Assembly: GCA_013368445.1 (NCBI GenBank)
Contig: JAACJO010000027.1
Location: forward strand, 124,001 to 188,000
Source: Leucocoprinus leucothites
Taxonomy: Eukaryota > Basidiomycota > Agaricomycetes > Agaricales > Agaricaceae
Direction: 5' to 3'
DNA: 64,000 nucleotides
Part shown: positions 22,649-32,163 of the stretch, piece by piece
Numbering within the stretch: position 1 is the first letter of the stretch
How the letters are laid out: each line of letters begins with the position of its first letter
Made by a program: the position numbers and the translations under genes
Notes under the pieces: model-generated
Seen by the model: only the letters and a program-made list of their open reading frames with translations
The model's database searches: none
Told to the model about the DNA's origin: nothing

Positions 22649-23803
22649 CCAAAACCTAGAAAACCTGGCAAACCAATAAAGCTGAGGACTGTGTGTGATG
22701 TCCATCAGCAAAACTTAAATACACAAAAACTCTCTTTCTCCTTACCTGACATTGAGGGCATATTATGCAGAGTTGCTTCTGCTAGGTATAGATCCACCAT
22801 TGACTTGGTGGATGCATATGAGCAGGTCTGAGTCACACCAGAACATGTCAACTGCACTGCTATGGCCACTCCTAGTGGAACTATGATCAGTCCAGTAATG
22901 CAGCAGGATGACTGCAATGCCTCTGCCACATTCCAGATGGTAATGACAAGGATATTTGCACTGTACCTTGGAGATTTCTTGGATGTCTACCTCAATGATA
23001 TTATAATTTACTTGAACTCACTTGAGGATCACATTCACCACATATGTCTCATCATTGATATCCTAGAGAAGGAGATATTCTATGTCAGTGAACACAAGCT
23101 CCACTTCCTGGAAAAGGAACTATACATACTTGGTTGTCTGGTCAGTGATGAGGGGATCTAGATGGACCCCAATAAGGTTGACACTCTGTGTTGATGGAAG
23201 TTACCCACTAACTGTGACTTGCTAAGAGGATTTCTTGGCTCAGTGGGATACCTGGCTGATGATATTAACAACATGTGAGTTCCTATAGGGATATTATCTG
23301 AGTTGACTAGTGATACTGTACCATTTTGATGGGAATACACTCACTAGCATATATTCAATGATGTCAAAAATACTGCAGCTGTCTGTAGGGACCACCATTG
23401 AAAACCCCTTCAATATGGCCCAAATGCTCCCCCAATTAATGTTGTAACTGACAGATGTGTAACTAGGATTGCTAGTATCATAAGTCAGGGCACTGACTGG
23501 AAGGATGCTAAAATAGCAACCTTCTTCTTGGTGAAATTGAATTTGGTGCAACAGAACTATCCTGTACATGAAATAGAAATGTTAGCTGGAGTAGAAACTA
23601 TGATGAGACACAGGGGCATACTTCAAGGGGCCAAATTCCACTGGTTCACTGACCACAAGGGTCTCACAAACCTTCTAAGACAGAATGACTTGTCAGGTAG
23701 ACAAGCTCAATGGATAGAAAAACTGGTGCAGTTTGACTTTGAGGTAGTGTATGTGCCTGGTAGTGATAACATACTCTTAGATGCTTTGTCTAGGATCTAC
23801 TAA
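22649..23803 (+). pseudogene. Gypsy-2 reverse transcriptase and RNase H
   Basis: RT resumes with RKPGKPIKLRTVCDVHQQN and has STIDLVDAYEQV (motif A), MQQDDCNASATFQMVM (motif B) and the catalytic box VYLNDIIIY, in which the first Asp of YxDD has become Asn. The thumb follows with LEKELYILGCLVSDEGI. RNase H (23528-23803) shows the family's conserved EIEMLAGVE and HWFTDHKGLTNLL and ends QAQWIEKLVQFDFEVVYVPG with DALSRIY. The loss of a catalytic residue and the many stops show that the enzyme is dead. Confidence 0.85.
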
Positions 23804-24329
23804 AACAATCAGCCAGGCACCATGAGGGCTAGAAGTGAATACACTTACCATGACATAATCAACAATGATCACATGCCATCTCACACAGTGACTATGCCTG
23901 TTGTCATTAGTATGGAGGGCATGGCTACCATTATGGCAATAACAAGGGGATGGACCAAACATTGCATGGAAGTAGACATTGCAACAGAACAGGTCCCAAT
24001 ATCCATTTCCCAAAAGGAATGGATGGAGGGTGGGAGTGGTACACAAACCATGAAACCTGCTAGGAAACACAATCACAAGTCAGTAAGATTTCAGTAGAAA
24101 AGGGAAGACTCACCATTCACATACCCACTAGACCATAAGCCAATGTGGTAAACTATGAAAAAGCTGCAGAGGGCACTGCAAGTACACAGACACCCACTGT
24201 GGTAAACAAGTCAGGTGATGTGAACATCACACACCCAACTCTAAGCCCACAACATTCCAGCTCACAACCTTATTCTCTCATTGATCTCCTGCAGAATGCA
24301 CCTTCTGGAATCAACATTGTTGATGCTAT

Positions 24330-25786
24330 ATAGAATGAATACCACAAGGACCCACAGTTCAGGCCCATCATTGATTCCCCCAAGGAGTACAAGAACTTTT
24401 GGCTAGATAATGGCTTGCTGTATATCAACATCTAAGGCTCCAAGTAATTATGCATCCCAAACTCCACTACCAACTTCTGAAATGTTCATGAAATCCTCAT
24501 CTCTGAGGCTCATTCTATCCTGGCTCATCTGGGAGCCAAGAGAACAGTTGATTACCTGAGAGATCAGGTTTGGTGGAAAGACCTAGTAAAGGATGTAAGT
24601 GCCTTCTGTGAGTCATGCATTACCTGCAAACACAGTAAACCTATGAACTACAAGCCTTATGGTTTATTACAACCTCTACCAGTACTCTCTACTCAGTGGG
24701 AGAACATTGGCATTAATTTTGTAGGACCATTTCCAGAATCCAAAGACTGAGACACCACTTACAATTCCATCACAGTCCTCATTGATTGCTTAACCAGTAT
24801 GATTCACCTTATACTGAGCAGAGTAAACTACAAAGCTTGTCAGGTAGCAGAGCTCATTTTCTGGGAGTCTATCATCTTCACAGTCTCCCAACATCCATAG
24901 TGAGTGACTGTGATGCATTGTTTACTAGCACATTCTGGACATGGCTGAATGAACTTATAGGCACCAAACTCCAGATGTCTAGCACATATCACCCTAAATC
25001 CAATAGCTCAACCAAGTGAGCCAACTGAATAATCATTCAGATGCTAAGGCAATGCATCTCGCAAGATCAAAAAAACTAGGTCTCTAAGTTACCAGCCATA
25101 GAGTTCACTGTCAACTCTGCTCAATCAGAAGTCACTGGGTATGCTCCCTTCTTCCTCAATCATGGCTGCATGCCTTGCTTCTTTATCTGGAATTCTCCTT
25201 CAACAACTGAATACCATGGCATCTGCACCTTTGCTCAGAACATGAAAAATGCTATTATTCAAGCACATGATAGCATACTCACCCACTGAATCAAGGAGGT
25301 TAGAACAGCCAACTGCAAGCAAATCCCCTCACCCTTCTGAACAGGTGACCTAGTCTACATCTCTATGAGAAACATCTTGTTTCCTTGTGGACTCACCTGC
25401 AGACTCATCCCCAAATTCATTGGCCCTTACCCCATTATATGAGACTTCAGCAATAACTCCTACAAAATTGAGTTATCTCAAAATTTGCAGTGACATAGTG
25501 TACATGAAGTTTTCCATGCATCATTATTGTAGATCCACATGCCTAACAATGATTGTCTTTTCCCTGGCCAAATGGATTCACAAGTGTGGGACTTTGAGGA
25601 ATCTGATCAAGAATGGACAGTTAACTGAATTTGTGCCCACTCAGGCTCCAAACAAAACACCCTATTTGAAATTCTTTGGAAATCCAGTGATGTAACCTGG
25701 CTACCATATGACAAGATAGACTATCTGACTGCTTTAGAACAATACTTTGAGACAATTGGGATTGATAACATAGATCATTTGGCATT
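24330..25786 (+). pseudogene. Gypsy-2 integrase
   Basis: The HHCC zinc module is HSILAHLGAKRTVDYLRDQV with FCESCITCKHSK (about 24505-24640). The core has NIGINFVGPFPES, ITVLIDCLT (first Asp region), IVSDCDALFTSTFW (second Asp) and STYHPKSNSSTK, where the family has STE, so the catalytic Glu reads as Lys. The C-terminal part continues through GGYPIIRDFSNNSYKIELS-like sequence (about 25420) to LALTST at 25800. About ten stops and frameshifts are present. Region 23804-24330 is a polar linker with an open frame (23822-24097). Confidence 0.8.
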
Positions 25787-25899
25787 GACCTCAACAATCT
25801 GGATTAATCCGGATTATTTCCATATAAGGAATCCTATCTCAGTTTATATGTATTTAAACCCTAGACCCCATATATCTTCTCTGATAATCCTAGATGAAC

Positions 25900-26557
25900 T
25901 GTTATAGTGATACTGGCCCAGTCCTAAGCTGGCATGATAAGTATTGAGTTGATCTTATCAAAGGGGACTCCTTGGTAGGCAACAAAGTCACTTACAAAGT
26001 CAGAGTTATAATATGGCAATTATAAGAGTAAAGACTTTAGTAACTGAGATCTTAAAGCTTAAGTTCAATTTGACTTTGTATAGATAAAGGCTCATATTGA
26101 GTCTCCACCTAACCAAGTAGAAATGATGTTTCTCCTTAGTAGATGTTGACAACTTATATATGATACAAGTCTGTATCTAAGTATAACTAGGGTCAAGGGC
26201 TTGTAAAGAAAGAAGAGAAGTGTACAGCTTCCTTAACTCTAATTAAACTATATAAGACATGATTTGTCAAAGAAGCTTTAGAAGTTCTTCTAAAGGAGTT
26301 TTTCTTTGATCATCTGACTAGATCACAAGGTAAGTCCAAATATAGCTCAGCTATATTTATTAATCACATGTCATCAAAATATAAACAAAACCAAATGAGT
26401 CATAATAAGTTATAACAGGACAAAGTAAACAAGTCAAAACAAACTAGGAAAATACAAGAACAAATAAGATGAAAACATAATTGTGATATTACTTAAGTAA
26501 AGCTAATATTGACTTTGTATTGTATAGGAAACAAATGCTAGATATAATCAATATACA
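25900..26557 (-). repeat. Repeat X, partial copy of the long-inverted-repeat element Y
   Basis: The sequence from TGTTATAGTGATACTGG to about 26557 is the reverse complement of most of element Y (29774-30507 plus 32100-32136). Only one of the two long terminal repeats is present; the other end stops before its inverted partner. No coding potential is seen. Confidence 0.7.
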
Positions 26558-26659
26558 TAATATGAACTTAAAAATCCCAGATTAATCTGGATTAATTCTT
26601 GATTGTGGATTAATCTCTAGAAAATCTGGATAAAATATACATTATTTAAGCACCAAAAT

Positions 26660-26742
26660 TATGCGTTCAATGGGAATTGAACATACAGCTAGTAAAGTGT
26701 AACTAATAAGTGTTTAAGACCACTACACTATGTGCCTTAAAG
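26660..26742 (-). other. tRNA-like sequence with A- and B-box motifs, minus strand
   Basis: The minus strand reads ATAGTGTAGTGGTCTTAAAC (A-box-like, as in fungal Glu/Asp tRNAs), then after about 35 bases TGTTCAATTCCC (B-box/T-loop-like). The acceptor and T stems pair poorly, so it is not a functional tRNA gene. It is one of an inverted pair within element Z. Confidence 0.4.
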
Positions 26743-27005
26743 ATAACTAACAAGTTGATCAATATATATATAGTTTTCAACTCTCTTCAAACTATACCCA
26801 ATCGCTAAGTTCAGCTATATAAGAGGTCAAAGGAGAATATATCATACTCATATAACATATTAGAATTGGCCAGAGCCTAATATGCCTATTATAGCCCTTG
26901 TATATAGCAGTGCAATTAAGGTGGATAATGACTTAGTCAAATTTTAAAGTAATTAGGATCAGAAAATGATATATATATTAAATGTGCTGTAAATAGTCAT
27001 ATAGA

Positions 27006-27092
27006 TCTATAGTGTAGTGGTCTTAATTGTGATATTAACTATATATAACTAGTAGGTCCTTAGTTCAAGCCTCATTGGTAGCGAATTTTGGG
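27006..27092 (+). other. tRNA-like sequence with A- and B-box motifs, plus strand
   Basis: The plus strand reads ATAGTGTAGTGGTCTTAATT and, further on, TTAGTTCAAGCCTCATTGG, again A-box and B-box-like. Together with 26660-26742 it forms an inverted pair about 265 bp apart, and the similarity extends a little beyond the tRNA-like parts (CCAAAATT context). Stem pairing is weak. Confidence 0.4.
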
Positions 27093-27258
27093 CGCTTATT
27101 TTACCATCTATTACCGGTCTTCATTAATGACTCTAGTCATGTGATTCTAATCATGTGCTCTGGGCCTCTTTATATAGAAATAATCTGAATTAATCCAAAA
27201 TTAGCCTGCCCAAATCCATAACTATAATTGTTGAGGATTAATCCAGATTACTGAGGTC

Positions 27259-28462
27259 TTTGCATTTGGTCAGTAATGAATCTCAAATCCCTCTGGATAG
27301 TGATGAACAGGTACAATTCACTACTATCTCATTTGATCCAGACTCAGTAGAAATTGTAGATATACTAACCTCCTGTTCATTCCCTCTTTCCCAGACTGTC
27401 TCTCCTCACATTCTAGCCAAATTATTCCCTCTTCATCCCATCTTCATCTCCTTCCCCTCCATCATCATCCTGACCATGGGAAGATTCAAGAATGTGCTCT
27501 GGAAGCCACCCACTGGACTTGAATTTGTCCTTGACCACTACTTCCTCTTTGTCCATTATCAAAAACCCACTATATGGACCATCATTGACCCTACCACCAG
27601 TGACATCTTCCTATTCCCTCCAGTCACTTGGTGACTCTGGATAATCACTGATGGATCTATCCAAAGCTCTGATGGGATTCCTCTCAGGTGTTCTGTGCCT
27701 ATCAGATATGATGACTTTGTCAGAATTTTCAACCAACACGAAACTCTATTCCACATGTGTTATTGAACTGAAACTTCCAGCCCTTGGGTTATCCCAGAAG
27801 GCTCTTGTCACATTGGCAAAAAGCTCCTCAACCTAGAGGTGTTTGAGCACACTGCTCCACCTTCCAATGAATCCCTCCTATGCACCTTGGGCATGCTTGA
27901 TGACCATGGCATGGTCTCTGAGGATCACTTTGAAGATGTCACCTGCACTTTGATTTACAAATCTATCAAAGAGGCAAAGATAGAGATCAATTCCAGACCT
28001 GATCAATCCAAACCTCATGGATCTCAGTCCAACATCAATAGCAGGAAACCATACAAAGGAAGGAAGGGGAATCAGCATCAATTATGTAACCCCTCTTGCA
28101 TTAATCATGATGCATTAGTCCTGCTTGGACCTTTCTTGAGCTTTACTCCTTCAATCTCCAGCCTAACTGCCAAATTGCCTTTAATGACTGGTGACAAACT
28201 CCCCTCCTTCCATAACCCTGACAACTCCATCACCTCCAGTTCTACTCAAGCAATTGGGGCCCAAGTCATTCAACAACCCACTACCATCTCTCCTGCTCTT
28301 CTTGATCATGACCATCTGGAGCATGTTGCTCATCAGTTCCTGAACAATGATGCTAATCCTTCCACTAGAATGAAGGATAACCATCAGGCTGACAAGGACA
28401 TAGCCATGATCTACCAGTCTAGTTCTCTGAATCCTGCAGAAGGACCCTCAGATCTTAATTGA
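27259..28462 (+). pseudogene. Gypsy-2 extra ORF downstream of integrase
   Basis: Three nearly contiguous open stretches (27260-27634, 27651-27836 in shifted frames, 27839-28462) encode a protein of roughly 390 residues between integrase and the 3' LTR. It begins SNESQIPLDSDEQVQF, has a region with FKNVLWKPPTGLEFVLDHYF, a basic patch (RKPYKGRKGNQHQ) near 28040, and a Ser/Thr-rich polar C-terminus. No zinc knuckle, membrane anchor or known domain is visible. It is better preserved than the pol region. The N-terminus is lost or shifted by element Z. Its function is unknown. Confidence 0.5.
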
Positions 28463-28522
28463 TAAGTTTATGTTCTCATCCCTTTCCCAGTCAACTACTC
28501 CTAGAAGTGTTTGGAGGATGTA

Positions 28523-28748
28523 TGTAGCTGTTTTGTGACTTGGTCACTCTATGACTTATGCTTATGTTGTTGTATGTTTTCCTATATCATCTGTTACCTA
28601 AGCTGATGAAGAGTAGATAGTATATATATGAATATTCCTTATACTAGATACTCTTTGGACTCTTGAATATCAAACTTTACTTCTGTTGAGTCTTGGTATT
28701 CTTGAGTTTCTTTCCATGTGTCACAACTGTTCTCACTCTTGCATCACA
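28523..28748 (+). repeat. Gypsy-2 3' LTR
   Basis: This is the second 226-bp LTR, same ends as 14296-14521. The right flank ATTCA matches the left flank ATTCC at four of five bases, and the pogo transposase frame resumes immediately after it. Confidence 0.88.
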
Positions 28749-29773
28749 ATTCAGCAAGCCATGCCCCTTCTGAAACAAGACTAGAGAGCAACTTAGATTT
28801 AATTATTAGTTCAATGCCAAAGTGTGGATGGCCTGGGTCATTTACCAGGAGTGGCTTTTACACTAGAATAATGTGTTTCATGCTCAACAACACCACATTG
28901 TCCTTCTACAGGACAATTTCTCTGATCACGTTGTTTTCCCTAGCCTCACCAATATCTGGATCATTAATTTTGCACAGAATTTCACATTGCACATCTTGTT
29001 AGAGGAGGGTAATCCAACCAGACTCAGTTATCTCAGGTAAGTTGGCCATCTTGGCCATGTTCAGTCTTCTTGGGGGTCTTGGGGTCCTCAGTGATCTCAG
29101 CCTCCTTGGCTATTGACTGTTGTTAGCATCATTCTATGTATACACCTTTGTACATGTTTGTTCCTATATTTGTTTGTATTTGTTTTGGTACTGTACAGTT
29201 GGTCTGTGCATCTTGTATATAGTTATAAACACAGCAAGGTTATCACCTTGTCATGTTCCACCTCAAATACATCATCCCTTACCCAGGATCCTCTAGGCCT
29301 ACAGGCTAATTCCCTAGCACTGACAGGACGTTGCCATAGACCATGCTTATTCTTACACATCTAGCCACTTAATCAAGGAATTATTCAAAGTTTCAAAGCT
29401 TATTACCAAACAGATTTCATTCCATGAGCTATTGCCCATTATAATGCTGATCACACTCTATCTGATATCTACTCTATCAATATACTTAAAGCTATTCAGC
29501 TTGGCTGCTCCACCTGGGAAGATGTTGATGTGACTACTATCTGGAACTATTGGAAGAAAGCAAGTATTCTCCTAGCTTGCAATCCTGGGCCTCCTACCAA
29601 CTTGATAATCCCCATTTCCACACTCCTTAACCCCTAGAAAACCTATGGTCACACTACTACTGATGATCCCATTGCATGTGTTGAGAGAGAATTGAAGTTA
29701 GCCCTTGATAAACTTCGGGTTTGGGGAGTCTTGCAGGCAAGTAATCAAATGAGTCTTGATATGTTGCTCAATC
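28749..29773 (+). pseudogene. Pogo-like transposase, C-terminal part, split by a solo LTR
   Basis: The frame continues from LLPLIIGK on the far side of gypsy-2 with FSKPCPF, VWMAWVIYQEWLL, IVLLQDNFSDHVVF (catalytic DNF, family DNFxGH) and FTLHI near 28990. After the solo LTR (28997-29357) it resumes with PLNQGIIQSFKAYYQ, SDIYSINILKAIQL and TIWNYWKKASILLA, the standard DDE_1 end of pogo/Tigger proteins. Stops are frequent. The gene ends near 29773, where element Y begins. Confidence 0.8.
28997..29357 (+). mobile_element. Solo LTR with perfect 5-bp target duplication
   Basis: The 361-bp unit starts TGTTAGAGGAGGGTAATCC and ends GCTTATTCTTACA. It is flanked by CATCT on both sides (28992-28996 and 29358-29362). 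A TATA-like TGTATATAGTTATAAAC lies near 29213-29230. It splits the pogo transposase between TLHI and PLNQG. The family is not otherwise represented in the window. Strand is inferred from the TATA position. Confidence 0.82.
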
Positions 29774-30507
29774 TGTTATAGTGATGCCAGCCTGGTCCTA
29801 AGCTGGTGTGATAGGTATCAGATTGATCCTATCAAAGAGGACTCCTCAGTAAGTAACAAAAATTGTTTACTAAGTTAGTTATAATATGGCAATTGTTATA
29901 TATATTGATTATATCTAGCATTTGTTTCCTTTATAATACAAAGTTGATATTAGCTTTATTAAAGTAATATCACAATTATATTTCTCTTTATTTGTCTTTG
30001 TATTTTCTTAGTTTGATTTGACTTGTTTAGCTTTTGTCTTGCTATAACTCATTGTAACTTATTTGGATTTGTTTGTGTTTTAATAACATGTGATTGTTAA
30101 ATATAGCTATGCTATTTGGACTTATCTTGTGATCTAGTAAGATGATCAAAGAAGAACTTCTAAAGCTTCTTTGACAGATCACATCTTATATAGTCTAATT
30201 AGAGTTAAGGAAGCTGTACACTTCTCTTCTTTCATTAGAAGCCCTTAGCCCTAGTTATACTCAGATACAGACTTATATTGTATATAAGCCATCAACATCT
30301 ACCAAGGAGAAACATTATATCCCCTTGGTTAGGTGGAGACTCAATACAAGCCTTTATCTAAACAAAGTCAAATTGAACTTAGGCTACTTAGGCCTCAATT
30401 ACTGAAGTCTATAACTCTTATAATCACTGTATTATAACTCTGACATAGTAACAACTTTGTCACTTACTGGGAAGAAGTCCCCTTTAATTGGATCAATCCA
30501 TTACCTA

Positions 30508-32097
30508 CAGTGGCTCACAAAACTGTTCCAATGTTTTCGCATTTTGGACATATTTGCTAATACCACAGCAAATATATGGCCTAGCGCCCTGGAAATATTC
30601 ACACAGGTACCTTGACATATTGGGAATATATATTCCCATGATCACATGACCTTGTACATCAATGAATTATTAATGAATTATCAAAAATAACTACTCATTT
30701 GGGACAGTTTTTTGACCTCCTGTTATCTACCTACTCAATACTTTGTATGACCTCCTCTTGCCCTGATAACTGCTTCAATCCTTCTGGGCATGCTTTCTAT
30801 CAGCCTTTGGCACCTTTCTGCTGGAATATTATTCCACTCCTCCACTAGCCTCTCCCACAATTCAAATACTCCCTTGGGTGGTCTTTCATATGCCTTCAGC
30901 TGGTCCTTCAGGTAGGTCCAGAGGTGTTCAATGGGATTTAGGTCAGGGGACTGTGCAGGCCATGATAGAACTTGAATGTTGTTGTCCACAAACCATTGTT
31001 GTCCCAGTTTTGAGGTGTGTTTTGGGTCATTATCCTGCTGGAATATCCTCTCCTTCTCCTCCATCTCCAACTTTTCAAAGCTTTCCACCACCCCATTGTC
31101 CAAAATCTCGCAGTATTGCACTGCATCCATATTTCCTTGAACCTCTATCAGCTTTCCCACCCCATTCCACCCCATACACCCCCACACCATCATGTTACCA
31201 CCTCCTCCATGTTTAACAGTAGGGAGAGTGGTCCTATCTGACAGTGGTTCCCCCCTCTCCTTCTAGGTATACACCTTTCCATCTGACCCAATCCTGTTGA
31301 TCTTTGTTTCATCTGTCCACAACACCCTCTTCCAGTCCTCCACTGTCCAATTCCTATGTTCATGTACAAAGTCAAGGTGTTCCTCATGATGTCACTTTTT
31401 GAGTAGAGGTTGTTTGATCTTAGTTACAGAGTGAAATCCATTGTCCTGAAGGGTATTTCTGACAGTTTGGGGTGTGACAGGGTCAGACAGAGTAGAGTTA
31501 ATGAAATTTGTAGCCTGGACAGCATTGTCTAGCTTTCCAGAGGTTATTTAGTGAATTATTGCTTTTTTATCATGAGGAGAAAGCTTGGAAGGATGTCCTC
31601 CCTTGTTGTTTTCCTTGTCCCCATCAGCTTCTTTCTTGATCCTCCCAATAGTAGACTTGCCTAGACCAGTTTTATGTTCAATCTGGCACAAGGAGTAGCC
31701 ATCTTTGAGAAGAGAAGTGACTTGAGAGTATTGGGTAGAGGAGATAGCTTTCATAATGTAGTGGTAGGAAGACAGTTGTAACCATCTCAACATGTCAACC
31801 AAGGTCACATGATCTTGTTTAGTACTCCCATGCCTGCTCTGATGCTCCCCTGGCATGTTACAAGGTAGATACTAGGAGGTTGACAGGGGGTCAAAAAACT
31901 GTCCTAATGAGTAGATATTTTCGATAATGCATTAATAATTCATTGATGTACAAGGTCATGTGATCATGGGAGTATATATCCCCAATATGTCAAGGTACCT
32001 GTGTGAATATTTTCAGGATGCTAGGCCATATATCTGCTGTGGTATCAGCAAATATGTCCAAAATGCGAAAATATCGGGACAGTTTTTTGAGCCACTG
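30508..32097 (-). mobile_element. Tc1/mariner transposon copy 1
   Basis: The element begins CAGTGGCTCACAAAACTG and ends with the inverse, flanked by TA on both sides. The terminal inverted repeats are about 210 bp and each contains an internal inverted motif (ACTGTCCCAATG near the tip, CATTTGGGACAGT at the inner end). A transposase is on the minus strand. A second copy at 53560-55152 is almost identical in length (1590 versus 1593 bp). Confidence 0.92.
30735..31856 (-). pseudogene. Tc1-type transposase, copy 1
   Basis: The N-terminal helix-turn-helix is SLLKDGYSLCQIEHKTGLGK with the GRPS-like basic box written as GGHPSKLSPH. The catalytic core has VLWTDETKINRIGSDG, RIFQQDNDPKHTS and WPAQSPDLNPIEHLW. 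Between the second Asp and the Glu I count 34 residues, which makes it DD34E as in Tc1. The protein ends VIRARGGHTKY. In-frame stops near 31548, 31400 and 31265 break it into three parts, so the copy is inactive unless supplied in trans. Confidence 0.88.
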
Positions 32098-32163
32098 TAT
32101 CATACAGCTTATGACCAGGCTGGCATCACTATAACATTAAGTAAAAACAATCCTTCTCTGTTA

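Larger units (their letters stand above)
25787..27258. mobile_element. hAT-like non-autonomous element Z inside gypsy-2, carrying a second nested repeat
   Basis: The ends are inverted repeats of 24 bp (GACCTCAACAATCTGGATTA... left; the right end reads back as GACCTCAGTAATCTGGATTA...) with two mismatches. The flanks are TTGGCATT (25779-25786) and TTTGCATT (27259-27266), an 8-bp duplication with one mismatch, the size made by hAT transposases. No transposase was found. The element is AT-rich and holds an inverted pair of tRNA-like sequences plus a fragment of repeat X at 25900-26557. The superfamily is inferred from duplication length only. Confidence 0.6.
14296..28748 (+). mobile_element. Gypsy-2: complete but dead Ty3/gypsy element with nested insertions
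   Basis: Identical-ended LTRs of 226 bp (14296-14521 and 28523-28748) frame gag, protease, RT, RNase H, integrase and one extra ORF, all on the plus strand. The flanks ATTCC and ATTCA form a 5-bp target duplication with one mismatch, and the interrupted pogo transposase frame continues on the far side, which proves the outer limits. Two elements are nested inside: a DDE transposon (18974-22646) in RT and a hAT-like element (25787-27258) behind integrase. Without them the element is about 9.3 kb. I count about 15 differences between the LTRs (near 93% identity), so it is old. Confidence 0.9.
29774..32136 (+). mobile_element. Element Y, non-autonomous with long terminal inverted repeats, interrupted by a Tc1 element
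   Basis: The left end starts TGTTATAGTGATGCCAGCC and the right end is its reverse complement (GGCATCACTATAACA). The inverted similarity continues for about 130 bp inward, through the TATCAAAGAGGACTCC region. The Tc1 element at 30508-32097 sits inside the right repeat. Without it the element is about 770 bp. No ORF is seen. The TG...CA termini recall an LTR, but the long inverted repeats suggest a foldback or MITE-type DNA element. A flanking duplication is not clear. Confidence 0.6.

Noticed and set aside
26660..27092. Functional tRNA genes
   Set aside because: A- and B-box-like motifs are present but acceptor and T stems do not pair, so only tRNA-like remnants are reported.
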